DNA of 19,319 nucleotides, taken from JAHIJO01 sp964486075 (GTDB lineage Bacteria; Verrucomicrobiota; Kiritimatiellia; JAAZAB01). The stretch covers positions 1-19,319 of the forward strand of contig CAZALU010000063.1 of assembly GCA_964486075.1 (NCBI GenBank). Direction: 5' to 3'. Of the stretch, positions 7,195-14,696 are shown one piece after another. The first letter of the stretch is position 1; each line of letters begins with the position of its first letter. A model generated the notes under the pieces. That model was not told the DNA's origin and did no database searches. It saw only the letters and a program-made list of their open reading frames with translations. Both the position numbers and the translations under genes were made by a program.

Positions 7195-8720
7195 ATTCTT
7201 GCAGGGTAAATCTTTTTGAGCACGCTCAACGTTTCTTCGACCAGTTCCTGGCCGCCTTGGGGTGAAACGAGATTGCAGAACATGCTGGCGCTGTACCCCC
7301 GGCCCCACGCGCCGCGCTCGGTGCACAAGTAAGAGCCCCCGCCGGCGCCGGGTTGTCCGGCAAGCTGGACGATAAAAGTCTGCGCGAATGGACTGCGCGC
7401 CTGTAGTCGGTGCTGGAAATCCATATACAGCTCGAAGCGGTTGGAAGCGAAAGCGATCTCGCCGATTCGCAATACATGCAGTTCCATCGGCAGTTTTGGA
7501 TCGGTTTTCTGGGTTTGATAGCGGTTGACAATGTTGGTAAAACGGTTGCGGCCGGCCGCCAGGCAGGAGTTGGCGTAGAGGCGCTCTTTGGGGGTGCCAT
7601 CCGTCTTGAACGGCTGTTGCTTCAGCTCCGCCAGCCCCTGCTTCGCATATTCGTATTCTTCATCCGTAATGAGACGCCGGCTCAAGTTCACGATCTTGAC
7701 GACGTGCGCCAGCGGCAGGGCGGTCTTGATGTCCTTCCCGGCCCATTCCAAGACCTCGCTGAAGGCCCCGGCGATGCGTTCCGCGATATCCTTGCGTGCT
7801 GCGTGTTCGGTCGGCGCCCCGCCGTATTTGAGCTTGAAACGGCGTGCCTGCGCCTGCTGGTAGTGCAGGATGCGCGGCGAAAGGTCCCCGCCGGCCGCGC
7901 ATTGCGGCAGGATGAAGATGTCGCCGTACTGCTTGCGCAACGCGACTCTGACGTCGTTCCAGTAATCGGCGGAGAGTTTATGCTCGCTTTCAGAATTTTG
8001 TGATGGGCAGGGGACGTTGATCAGCGCGCCGCTCAACTTTCCCCGGGCGTCGAACGTGTAGAGCAGGTTCACGAAGTGGTCGGCGCCCGCTTCGTAGTGG
8101 CTGAATTGGTCGTCGTTGGTGTTGCCATACATCACGGCATGTCCGTTGACGCCGTGCGTGGAGTTCATGACCGCGCCGGGGCGTTGGGTGGTGTCGTCGA
8201 AGTAAACCACGCGCCGGCTGTGGGCGACGACCGCGTAGCCATAACCGTAAGCGATGCCGCCGGGCACGCGCTTGGCGTAGGCTTCGCAAATTGCCCCGGC
8301 GGCCTGGTCCGCCAGGCAGCGGCGGTATTCGTCGCCCGACGCGATTTCAATTCCGTCGTGTGGCGGCTCGCAGGGCGGCAGTTCCGTCGGCTTCGTGCCG
8401 GATGCCTTCTGGCCGAACTCGGTGTAATGGCTTGGTCCCGTGTGGGCGTGCGTCGCGCTCATCAGTATCTTTTCAACCGGGATTTCGGGGTTTAGTTCGG
8501 CCACCTTGGCTCTTATTTCATCGAGTAGGCCACAGCGGATCACCACCAGGTCCGCTGAAAGAAAAATGACCAGGTCGGCGCCGTTATCGATGACCAGCGC
8601 GTTGACCGTCACCGGATCCAGGATCCCTTCCGAGATCCGCATGTGGAACTGACCCGGGATGTTGATGGGCTTGTCCGTGGAGACGTCGCGCGAGGCCCAT
8701 CCGATTTTGAGTTCGTTCAT
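7191..8720 (-). CDS. Neutral/alkaline ceramidase-like hydrolase
   Basis: A 509-residue protein resembling the N-terminal domain family of neutral/alkaline non-lysosomal ceramidases, zinc amidases that cleave N-acyl-sphingosine; many bacterial members have no known substrate. The signature SATHAHTGP (residues 88-96) corresponds to the zinc-binding THTHSGP region of ceramidases. Another feature is CAAGGDLSP, resembling the segment around the ceramidase nucleophile. IGWASRDVSTD at the N-terminus is also typical. There is no signal peptide, so it is predicted cytoplasmic, unlike secreted ceramidases. The ATG at 8720 has GGAAAG about 8 nt upstream. Its TGA overlaps the start of the broken SGNH gene (ATGA), showing a former operon. 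With GH92 and the URO-D-like genes upstream it may process a glycan- or amide-linked substrate. Activity on ceramide itself is doubtful. Confidence 0.8.
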   Translation of the reverse strand: MNELKIGWASRDVSTDKPINIPGQFHMRISEGILDPVTVNALVIDNGADLVIFLSADLVVIRCGLLDEIRAKVAELNPEIPVEKILMSATHAHTGPSHYTEFGQKASGTKPTELPPCEPPHDGIEIASGDEYRRCLADQAAGAICEAYAKRVPGGIAYGYGYAVVAHSRRVVYFDDTTQRPGAVMNSTHGVNGHAVMYGNTNDDQFSHYEAGADHFVNLLYTFDARGKLSGALINVPCPSQNSESEHKLSADYWNDVRVALRKQYGDIFILPQCAAGGDLSPRILHYQQAQARRFKLKYGGAPTEHAARKDIAERIAGAFSEVLEWAGKDIKTALPLAHVVKIVNLSRRLITDEEYEYAKQGLAELKQQPFKTDGTPKERLYANSCLAAGRNRFTNIVNRYQTQKTDPKLPMELHVLRIGEIAFASNRFELYMDFQHRLQARSPFAQTFIVQLAGQPGAGGGSYLCTERGAWGRGYSASMFCNLVSPQGGQELVEETLSVLKKIYPARI

Positions 8721-8896
8721 TTTTAGACTTTCCGTTGTTTTTGGTTTCGATCCGGTTACAGATCCTGTACAATCTTCCGCTCGTTGATTTCCTCCTGGGA
8801 TTCGTCGTTATTCTGCCACTGCGGATCCGCTGCAGGCGGAAAGCCGATGCTGTTAACAATTTAACTTCAAGAAGCGTTGGACTCCTACATTCTGCA

Positions 8897-9322
8897 CTAG
8901 TGCCCGGCTGCGCTCCGGTCCTCCAGGTTCAGCCAGGCTGTTTCCAATTTCGTCAGCCGGAGCGCCAGTGCCTGGAAGCATGATTCGAGCTCGGATTTAC
9001 TGTGCGGTCCGACGATGGGGACCAGGGGAAAGGGTTTGTGCAGCAGCCAGGCCAGGGCGATAAAAGTCTGCGCTTGCTTCAGCTGCTCCTTAAGGTCGTC
9101 CGGTTCCGTGAACTTGTTGAAAAGCGACAGGGCCGAGACGGCCAAGCCCGCATCCCTAATTTGCCCGGCGATTTCGGTTGCGCTTGCGAGGGCCGTCACA
9201 TAGTTCAGGTGCGGCTTGGCGCAAGCGAGTTCGATTGCGGGGAAACCGGTCTGGGCCGTGGTCTTTACCGCTTCCGCCAGCGGCATGGCAAAAAGGCTCT
9301 GGCTGAAGAGCGATATTTTCAT
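8897..9322 (-). pseudogene. In-frame chimera: sugar-phosphate isomerase N-terminus joined to aldo/keto reductase C-terminus
   Basis: A 141-codon open frame with no internal stop, made of two unrelated parts. Residues 1 to about 87 (MKISLFSQSLFAMPLAEAVK, GFPAIELA, PHL, AGLAVSALSLFNKFT) match the start of xylose-isomerase-like TIM-barrel sugar phosphate isomerase/epimerases, normally about 260-290 residues. Residues about 88-141 (IALAWLLHKPFPLVPIVGP, SELESCFQALALRLT, AWLNLE) match the extreme C-terminus of aldo/keto reductases. The join lies around FIALAWLL near 9045-9065, where both families allow an IALA-like helix. This implies a deletion that removed most of two formerly neighbouring genes. 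Neither remnant retains a complete barrel or active site, so no enzyme activity is expected. It sits between the second URO-D gene (75 nt upstream) and the ceramidase-like gene (176 nt downstream). Confidence 0.75.
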
Positions 9323-9397
9323 GGCAGTTCGATTTTCATTAAGGGGTACGAGGCCGGCGCTGTGGGAGCATCCGCGGGTTGTTTACGGGATCTCGCT

Positions 9398-10618
9398 TCA
9401 GGCGTGGATCTCTGCCGCTTCTTTGGCATATTTGGTCCATTCATGCAAGCGTTTGGGATGTCCGGCCAGGGTTTCCAGTTCTCTGAGCACGATTTGATAA
9501 TAGTGGCCTTGCAGTTGCTTGGCGCCGTCCATCAGGTCTTTTCTAATTTTTCCGGCTTCGGCGGGAAAAACCACGTCGCCGGCCTTTTGACGCCACATAA
9601 TGCAGTGTTTTTGGCCCACTTTTTCCTGTACGGTTGCCAGGTTGGTCCAGGCGCTGCATGTGAAAACGCGCAGGTTGGGGATGGAGAGGACCCCGTCTAT
9701 CTTGCGGGTCAGGTTCTCGCAGCAGCCGTAGGCTGTAAGTCCGAAGCGTGCCAGGATCGGTTTCTGGTAATTCAGACAGAACTCTTCCCATAGCGCCGGC
9801 GAAACCTGGTCGAATTCCTGTGAATCGGTCAGGCACCAGAGGTTGCGGCAGGTGAGCTCGCCGTGCGCGCCGGTTTTTCCGATCGGGTCGCCGCCGATCA
9901 TGGGCCCGGTGTTGTTGGGCCTGATCAGGCCCGAGGCTTCCAGCTGGTCCAGGGACGAGAGAACGGCATCGCGCAGGTGGGCCATGAGCGTGTGCATGAA
10001 TTCTGGTGCGTCGAGCATGTCGATCATGATCTGTTCCAGGCCGCGCAGGTCCGCCGCGGCCGAGCAGAGGTTGGTGCTCAGGAGCGGACCAACGACGATC
10101 TTTACCGGGAGCACACCGCCCAGAGCGTCTTCGATCTGCGCCTGGCGGGCCTCGGTTGCTGCTGCGCAGTAAGTGAAAATAGGCGTCTGCAGGCGGGCCA
10201 GGTCGCCGGTTTCCTTGAGCGGCGGATCGTAGGCCCAGGCGCCGCCTTCGGTGTTGGATGTATGGTGCCGGATGTCCATGCCCCAGATGTTTTTAGGTTG
10301 GCAATCGAAGACCGCGTTGAGCGCAAAGTAGCCTTCCACCGGGTGGTCGTCGTCAATCGTGCGCTTGTGGAGGACCTGCAGGAACTCGTATTCGATCTGG
10401 CGCAGTCCGGGATCGGTGCATTTCAGCATGTCGTCGGTAATGATCTCCTTCCAACAGCCTACCGGTCGGCACCACACCGGGGCCCGGTCCGGCTTGCGCA
10501 GGGCATTGACGTCCGCCCATCGTTTTTTGACGGCTGCCATCCTGGGTTCGTGGGCGATGGCCCGCACTTGCTCCGCCAGCGAGCGGATGCGCTGAAGGTC
10601 TTGGTGGGAATAGGTCAT
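9398..10618 (-). CDS. URO-D-superfamily protein, methyltransferase-like (second copy)
   Basis: A 406-residue protein of the uroporphyrinogen decarboxylase-like superfamily, which also contains corrinoid and coenzyme M methyltransferases such as MtaA. It is longer than true heme-pathway HemE (about 350) and lacks a recognisable HemE N-terminus. Visible features are GYFALNAVF, GPMIGGDP, and AYGCCENLTRKID with Cys299-Cys300, followed by IPNLRVFTCSAW. In methyltransferase members a cysteine in this region can bind zinc; whether it does here is inference. ATG 10618 has AAAGG with a 9-nt spacing; ATG 10624 is an alternative with poor spacing. It begins 13 nt after the GH92 stop, so the two are probably co-translated. 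The substrate may be a methyl donor or a decorated sugar rather than a porphyrin. Confidence 0.8.
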   Translation of the reverse strand: MTYSHQDLQRIRSLAEQVRAIAHEPRMAAVKKRWADVNALRKPDRAPVWCRPVGCWKEIITDDMLKCTDPGLRQIEYEFLQVLHKRTIDDDHPVEGYFALNAVFDCQPKNIWGMDIRHHTSNTEGGAWAYDPPLKETGDLARLQTPIFTYCAAATEARQAQIEDALGGVLPVKIVVGPLLSTNLCSAAADLRGLEQIMIDMLDAPEFMHTLMAHLRDAVLSSLDQLEASGLIRPNNTGPMIGGDPIGKTGAHGELTCRNLWCLTDSQEFDQVSPALWEEFCLNYQKPILARFGLTAYGCCENLTRKIDGVLSIPNLRVFTCSAWTNLATVQEKVGQKHCIMWRQKAGDVVFPAEAGKIRKDLMDGAKQLQGHYYQIVLRELETLAGHPKRLHEWTKYAKEAAEIHA

Positions 10619-10631
10619 ATCCATGCGCCTT

Positions 10632-12827
10632 TCAGAAATCACCCTGATTTAGTTGTTCGACACTGGTGTAGGCGGGGGGGCGTTGAGCCTTTGCCCAGCC
10701 CTCCGGACGGGAAGCCATCTCCAGGACCAGTTCGCCGCCATGCAAAAACTCTTTCATGCTCAGCCAGGCCCGCTCCAACGGGTGCCCGTTCAGAGACGCC
10801 CTGCGGACATAGATGTTGTCGGCGGATGTGCCGCGGGCCGTTATAACCAGTTCGGATTCCGGCAGGGTCAAACGCGCGGTTTCGAAAATTGGGCTGCCGA
10901 TGAGCATATAGGGCTGGCCGGCTACGGGGAACAGGCCGATGGCATTCCAGCAATAGGCGGAGGTCAGTCCGCCGGAATCGTTGTTGCCGGGGAGTCCGCC
11001 ACGTCCGGGATGGAACTGGTTGGCCAGCGCGTTCCGGACCACCTCGCAGGTACGGTCATGCCGTCCCGCATAAACAAAGGCATAAGGCGTTTCCATATCG
11101 GGCTCGTTGTTGAAACCCTGGAATCGATTCAAACCCACGTTCCGTTGCGCGTGCTGCCAGTCATCGGGATCCGTTGGCTGGCGCACCGGCGCGGCGCCGT
11201 ATCCGAAGAATTTTTCAAAGTCGCGCACGAAGGGCGCATCTCCACCGTGCAGCGCTATGCGCGCCTGCATGTCGTGCAGCAGACGAAATGAGTAATTCCA
11301 GGGGCCGCCCTCGTAGTAGTCGGATGGACCCAGGATGCCGGTCGCCGGGTCGAAGACGTTTTTCCAACGGGCGGCCCAGGGCCAGGTCCGGTCCCGGATC
11401 GCGGTATTCGATTGCGCGGCCGCGACGAGCGCAGTGCAGAAAGAAGCCTCCGCCAGGTCCAGGGTGTGTGTAAAGGGCTTGGCAATACCGGTTGAATGGA
11501 AGTCGGCGTTGCTTTTCTTCTCCAGGTCGGCCAGCATGGCCAGCAATGCTTGGTCCCAGGCTATCCCGTCCAGTCGGCGCGTCAATGCGTCCGCCAGGAC
11601 GTGGTGGGTCAGCCCGCGGGCTTGCGAATCGAATCGCGTAAAATCCCGGTTAAGCATGAGTGCATTCGGGAACTCTCCTACGTGTTCGGCCATGCCCAGG
11701 AGGGCGTTGACTATGTCCCGGCCGGTGTCGGGAAACAAAGTCAGGATTAAGGGTAAGGCTGTTTTGTACTGGTCCCAGAGCGTGGCGAAATCAGTGAAAC
11801 ACGCTTCCGGCCGGTCGTAGAACGGACTCTCTCCGGCTAGATTGCACGGTTTGACGAAGCTGTGGTAAAGAGAAGAATAGAACAAGGACTGGCTTTGAGC
11901 GGGGCCGTCCACGACGATTTTGCCGAGGTGCTCGTTCCAGCGGGAGCGGGCGGAAGCACGCAGGGCATCAAACGACTTGGTCCGGAAGGAGGCCAGGTGT
12001 CGGCGCGCCCGATCCACGCTTTTCATGGAGAATGCCAGCAGGAGTTCGCAGGTCCCGTCGGCGCCCGGCTTGACTGCCAGGGCCACTCCAAATGAAGCGG
12101 GCAGGTTGGCGCCGGGCTGGTATGCGATTTGCCTATCCGCAAGATTGCTGCCATTGACGAACAGGTGGCTGGCCCCGGCGGCCGGGCGCAGAATCCCGCA
12201 GACGAAAATCGGGATGCCCTCCATGACCACATGGCCCTCAAAGCCGCCTTCGGTAAGTCGTATGGCGGCGGTGGAAGGGGTGGTCTGCATGCCCGGAATT
12301 GCCAGGCCGCCTGCAGCGAAGTCGATTGACAGGGTAGGCGTTGCGTCCGGAGGAAAGGTGTAGCGGTGCGCGGCGCCGCGCGCGGTAACTGTCAGTTCGG
12401 CGCGAATGCCGCATTCGTGCAAGGTTGCGGTGTAATAGCCCGGTTCGGCGGTTTCAGCGGACAGGGCGTAGCGGCGGTTGAGTCCGTTGCCGGGGTTGAG
12501 CTGGGGCACGACCCTGAAGTAGTTATAGTAAGATCCAACCATGCCGGTTCCGCTGTGTTGAAAATGAGCGAAGCCCGTGGCTTCCAGATTCTTGAACAGG
12601 GCCGCCGGTCGGCCCATGTAGCTGGGGGCATTAACGCCATAGCCGGTGACGTAGGCCCCCGAATAGGCGCAGGCCGAAACCATGCCGAAGGGCAGACAGG
12701 CTCCGGGCTGGGTGTTGCCGGTCTGGGCTTTCAGGAAGAACCATCTGGCCGCCAATCCGCTTTTGGGCGGAAACTCCGTTGCGCCTTCGCCGAAAAAAGG
12801 ATCCACCAGGTTGCAAAAATCGCTCAT
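10632..12827 (-). CDS. Glycoside hydrolase family 92 (alpha-mannosidase-type)
   Basis: A 731-residue enzyme of GH92, calcium-dependent inverting exo-alpha-mannosidases. The N-terminal signature GNTQPGACLPFGMV is at 37-50. YYEGGPWNYSF contains Glu506, the expected acid, and GLPGNNDSGGLTSAYCW contains Asp617, the expected base. Their separation of 111 residues equals that between Glu533 and Asp644 of the characterised Bacteroides enzyme Bt3990. The C-terminal YMLIGSPIFE also fits. No signal peptide is visible, since the protein begins MSDFCNLVDPFFGEG, so it probably acts in the cytoplasm on imported oligosaccharides. The ATG at 12827 has CGGAG close upstream. It is followed after 13 nt by a URO-D-like gene and preceded, after 233 nt containing a REP-like repeat and a perfect inverted repeat, by another. 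Specificity for alpha-1,2-mannose is not assured. Confidence 0.92.
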   Translation of the reverse strand: MSDFCNLVDPFFGEGATEFPPKSGLAARWFFLKAQTGNTQPGACLPFGMVSACAYSGAYVTGYGVNAPSYMGRPAALFKNLEATGFAHFQHSGTGMVGSYYNYFRVVPQLNPGNGLNRRYALSAETAEPGYYTATLHECGIRAELTVTARGAAHRYTFPPDATPTLSIDFAAGGLAIPGMQTTPSTAAIRLTEGGFEGHVVMEGIPIFVCGILRPAAGASHLFVNGSNLADRQIAYQPGANLPASFGVALAVKPGADGTCELLLAFSMKSVDRARRHLASFRTKSFDALRASARSRWNEHLGKIVVDGPAQSQSLFYSSLYHSFVKPCNLAGESPFYDRPEACFTDFATLWDQYKTALPLILTLFPDTGRDIVNALLGMAEHVGEFPNALMLNRDFTRFDSQARGLTHHVLADALTRRLDGIAWDQALLAMLADLEKKSNADFHSTGIAKPFTHTLDLAEASFCTALVAAAQSNTAIRDRTWPWAARWKNVFDPATGILGPSDYYEGGPWNYSFRLLHDMQARIALHGGDAPFVRDFEKFFGYGAAPVRQPTDPDDWQHAQRNVGLNRFQGFNNEPDMETPYAFVYAGRHDRTCEVVRNALANQFHPGRGGLPGNNDSGGLTSAYCWNAIGLFPVAGQPYMLIGSPIFETARLTLPESELVITARGTSADNIYVRRASLNGHPLERAWLSMKEFLHGGELVLEMASRPEGWAKAQRPPAYTSVEQLNQGDF

Positions 12828-12865
12828 GTTGCTCCGGATACAAGATGTGGGCAGTTACAATCTTT

Positions 12866-12895
12866 TGTAGCCGCGTACGCTGAGCGCGGTCTTTG
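12866..12895 (+). repeat. REP-like palindrome upstream of GH92
   Basis: TGTAG, CCGCGT, ACGCTGA, then GCGCGG and TCTTTG. It matches 141-170 at 28 of 30 positions although the copies are over 12 kb apart. The GTAG sits directly 5' of the hairpin. It lies 39 nt upstream of the GH92 start codon, inside the likely transcript of the minus-strand cluster. Confidence 0.75.
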
Positions 12896-12930
12896 GAAAC
12901 ACAGTCGACGCGACCCCGGCCAACGCTTGG

Positions 12931-12974
12931 GCCAATCAGTGGAAGCGACGCCCCCGTCGCTTCCACTGATTGGC
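12931..12974. repeat. Perfect 20-bp inverted repeat with a 4-nt loop
   Basis: GCCAATCAGTGGAAGCGACG (12931-12950) is followed by CCCC and then its exact reverse complement (12955-12974). It lies between the first URO-D-like gene and GH92. As RNA it would form a long, very stable hairpin on either strand. No T run follows, so it is not a standard intrinsic terminator. It may act as an mRNA processing or stability element, or be a young mobile palindrome. Confidence 0.9.
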
Positions 12975-13060
12975 GATATGCCATTGGTCAAAACAATGCC
13001 TAAAGCGGCGCGGGTGCTGCTTCAACTGATAACATGACAGCCGCATAAAAAAAGTCGGCG

Positions 13061-14134
13061 CTACCTTTTGGCCAGCTCTAGCGAAAGGTCTAGGTAGCGT
13101 TTGACGGCCTCGCCCGGCACGTTGAACGGGATGTGATTGCCGATGCACATCATGTAGCCGCCCGACATTCTTCCGGTTTCGGCCATGCTAAGCACCATGC
13201 GGCGGATTTCATCCGGATTGTTGCGCATCAGGATGCGGTTATCGCCTTCGCCGGCGATTAAACAGTCGCGATGGCGCCGGGCGATGGCCTTGAAATCGGT
13301 GAACGGCTCAGTGATGATTCCGCGCGCGCCGCAGGCCATGACGTCGTCCACAAATGCGTCCACGCACCCATCCACCATGAACAGCACTTCCTTGCCCGCC
13401 TGGCGCATGATGCTCCAGAACTCCTCGTAGCGGGGAAAGATGTGCTTGCGCATCCAGGCCGGGCTGCAGACCGGCCCGTTCGCCAGGACAATGTCGTCGT
13501 GGCTGACGAGAAAATTAACGGGCAGGCGCGCAAAGGCCCGGAAAACACGACGGTTGATCTCGGCGAATTCTTCCAGGATGCGCTCGAAGCGCGGATCCAT
13601 ACAAATGGAAAGAAAATTCTCATATCCGAAGACCAGCATCGGCCATTGAAAGATGGTGTTGTAGAATCCGACTGAGGCGGAGGAGCCGGCTGGGGCGTGA
13701 TCGCCCCATTCGGCCGGGTAGTGTTTGCGGTAACGTTCGTAGATGATGTCTTCGGAGCTGAAGTCGCCGTCCACGACCACGTTCCAGTTGCTGAAGTCGG
13801 CATGCTCCAGCGGGCTGAAGTTGAGCATGTCTTCCTCGGACTTGAAGCGCAGGCCGGCTTCCTGTTGCTGCCAATGGTCGCGGTAGGCATCGCCCCAGCG
13901 GCCCTTGCCCCGATCAATCTGTTTCTCGGGCCTGGGCCGCGGGGCGTCGCTGTCCGGGATGCCGAGTCCCAACTGGGGATAAAGTTCCTTTAGTTTGAGG
14001 CGGCAGAGCTGCGGATGGGCGTAGTAGTCGATGCCGGTCAGGTAAGTCTCGGCGTCCGGGTTGCTCCAGTGTTCCCAGTGCGCCATTTGCTTGGGTCCCA
14101 GGCCCATGTAACTATCGTAATGCGGATCGCCCAT
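13061..14134 (-). CDS. URO-D-superfamily protein (first copy)
   Basis: A 357-residue protein of the uroporphyrinogen decarboxylase-like fold, close to the usual length of the superfamily but divergent from HemE. Recognisable features are SHDDIVLANGP followed by SPAWMRKHIFPRYEEFW, VDGCVDAFVDDVMACGARGI (the strand-helix pattern of the barrel), ILMRNN, and the C-terminal signature GNHIPFNVPGEAVKRYL, common in URO-D-like proteins of Lentisphaerota and similar anaerobes. The start at 14134 has a strong GAGGAG 8 nt upstream; the longer open frame to 14386 has no family similarity and crosses the promoter. It is the first gene of the minus-strand cluster. Its exact reaction is unknown; methyl transfer or decarboxylation are possible. 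It is not a close paralogue of the 9398-10618 gene. Confidence 0.82.
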   Translation of the reverse strand: MGDPHYDSYMGLGPKQMAHWEHWSNPDAETYLTGIDYYAHPQLCRLKLKELYPQLGLGIPDSDAPRPRPEKQIDRGKGRWGDAYRDHWQQQEAGLRFKSEEDMLNFSPLEHADFSNWNVVVDGDFSSEDIIYERYRKHYPAEWGDHAPAGSSASVGFYNTIFQWPMLVFGYENFLSICMDPRFERILEEFAEINRRVFRAFARLPVNFLVSHDDIVLANGPVCSPAWMRKHIFPRYEEFWSIMRQAGKEVLFMVDGCVDAFVDDVMACGARGIITEPFTDFKAIARRHRDCLIAGEGDNRILMRNNPDEIRRMVLSMAETGRMSGGYMMCIGNHIPFNVPGEAVKRYLDLSLELAKR

Positions 14135-14222
14135 GGTCAAAGCTCCTCTATTATTATGTAAAGTTGGCAGCCCGTTGGTTATTGGCGGATTTATGCCGCT
14201 AAATGCTTGCGACTGTGCCGGC

Positions 14223-14250
14223 AACATAGCATAGCTCAGAAGGTGTGCCA
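14223..14250 (-). promoter_or_regulatory. Putative promoter of the URO-D/GH92 cluster
   Basis: On the minus strand TGGCAC (14250-14245), a 16-nt spacer ending in TGC, and TATGTT (14228-14223) form a sigma-70-like site with an extended -10. A run of eight A just upstream could act as an UP element. It gives a leader of about 80 nt to the strong ribosome binding site at 14134. Confidence 0.4.
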
Positions 14251-14420
14251 GCTTTTTTTTGAACACAGCCCTGCTGCACGCGATAATTCTATTGCCCTGC
14301 AGCAATTCTATGGCACTCTTTTGGCAAATGGCGTGCGGATAGCAGGAGTGCTGCTCATAGGACGGCACATCAGGCGGACGTGCCACAGCGTAGTTTCTTA
14401 ACGAAGTCGGGAAAATATGA

Positions 14421-14465
14421 GCCGCGCTACGAGCAAGGAAAATGCTTTACCGCTCGTAGCGCGGC
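14421..14465. repeat. Perfect 14-bp inverted repeat containing GTAGCGCGGC in both arms
   Basis: GCCGCGCTACGAGC (14421-14434) and GCTCGTAGCGCGGC (14452-14465) are exact inverted complements around a 17-nt loop. Each arm carries GTAGCGCGGC, resembling the heads of the REP-like repeats in this window. It lies in the 562-nt gap between divergent genes. The rest of that gap holds the putative promoter and one more possible REP-like element; no gene is supported. Confidence 0.7.
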
Positions 14466-14509
14466 GGATACTGTCGGAATAAGCGGCGCATGTTTGGGGC
14501 CTTGAAAAA

Positions 14510-14533
14510 GTAGGGGGCGCTTACGGAAGCGTC
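14510..14533 (+). repeat. Possible divergent REP-like element
   Basis: GTAG is followed by GG and a 7-bp stem, GGCGCTT with AAGCGTC (one G-U pair), around ACGG. The plan matches the other GTAG-headed palindromes but the sequence differs, so it may be coincidental. Confidence 0.35.
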
Positions 14534-14696
14534 TTAAAGACGAACGCGTTCCCGATTTAAAGAAGAGGGACGTACCTCCAGCAGTCAGAATGTTGGAAAT
14601 GGACGGCGCTCCCGTTCACACAAGGGTCTCGGGATCGTGGCCGGATTTAAATAATTTCAGACTGCCTGATCTCAACCGGGATTGTAGTGGTTATTT

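Noticed and set aside
9002..9793. Long plus-strand open frame (263 codons) opposite the chimera and the second URO-D gene
   Set aside because: It is antisense to recognisable coding sequence, its translation matches no family, and long antisense frames are common in GC-rich DNA.
9398..10618. URO-D-like genes considered as heme-pathway HemE
   Set aside because: Length, N-terminus and the Cys-Cys segment differ from HemE, and no heme genes are adjacent.
9863..10846. Plus-strand open frame of 327 codons opposite URO-D and GH92
   Set aside because: Antisense shadow with no motif; the minus strand carries clear conserved proteins across it.
12366..13037. Plus-strand open frame of 223 codons reaching into the gap before URO-D
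   Set aside because: It runs through a REP-like repeat and the perfect inverted repeat and is antisense to GH92; no domain is visible.
13043..13061. A-rich run after the first URO-D stop considered as an intrinsic terminator on the minus strand
   Set aside because: A T run is present in the transcript but only a 3-bp stem with a large loop precedes it.
14207..14401. Plus-strand frame of 64 codons in the divergent gap, considered as a regulator remnant
   Set aside because: No helix-turn-helix or other family pattern could be seen and it overlaps the putative minus-strand promoter.
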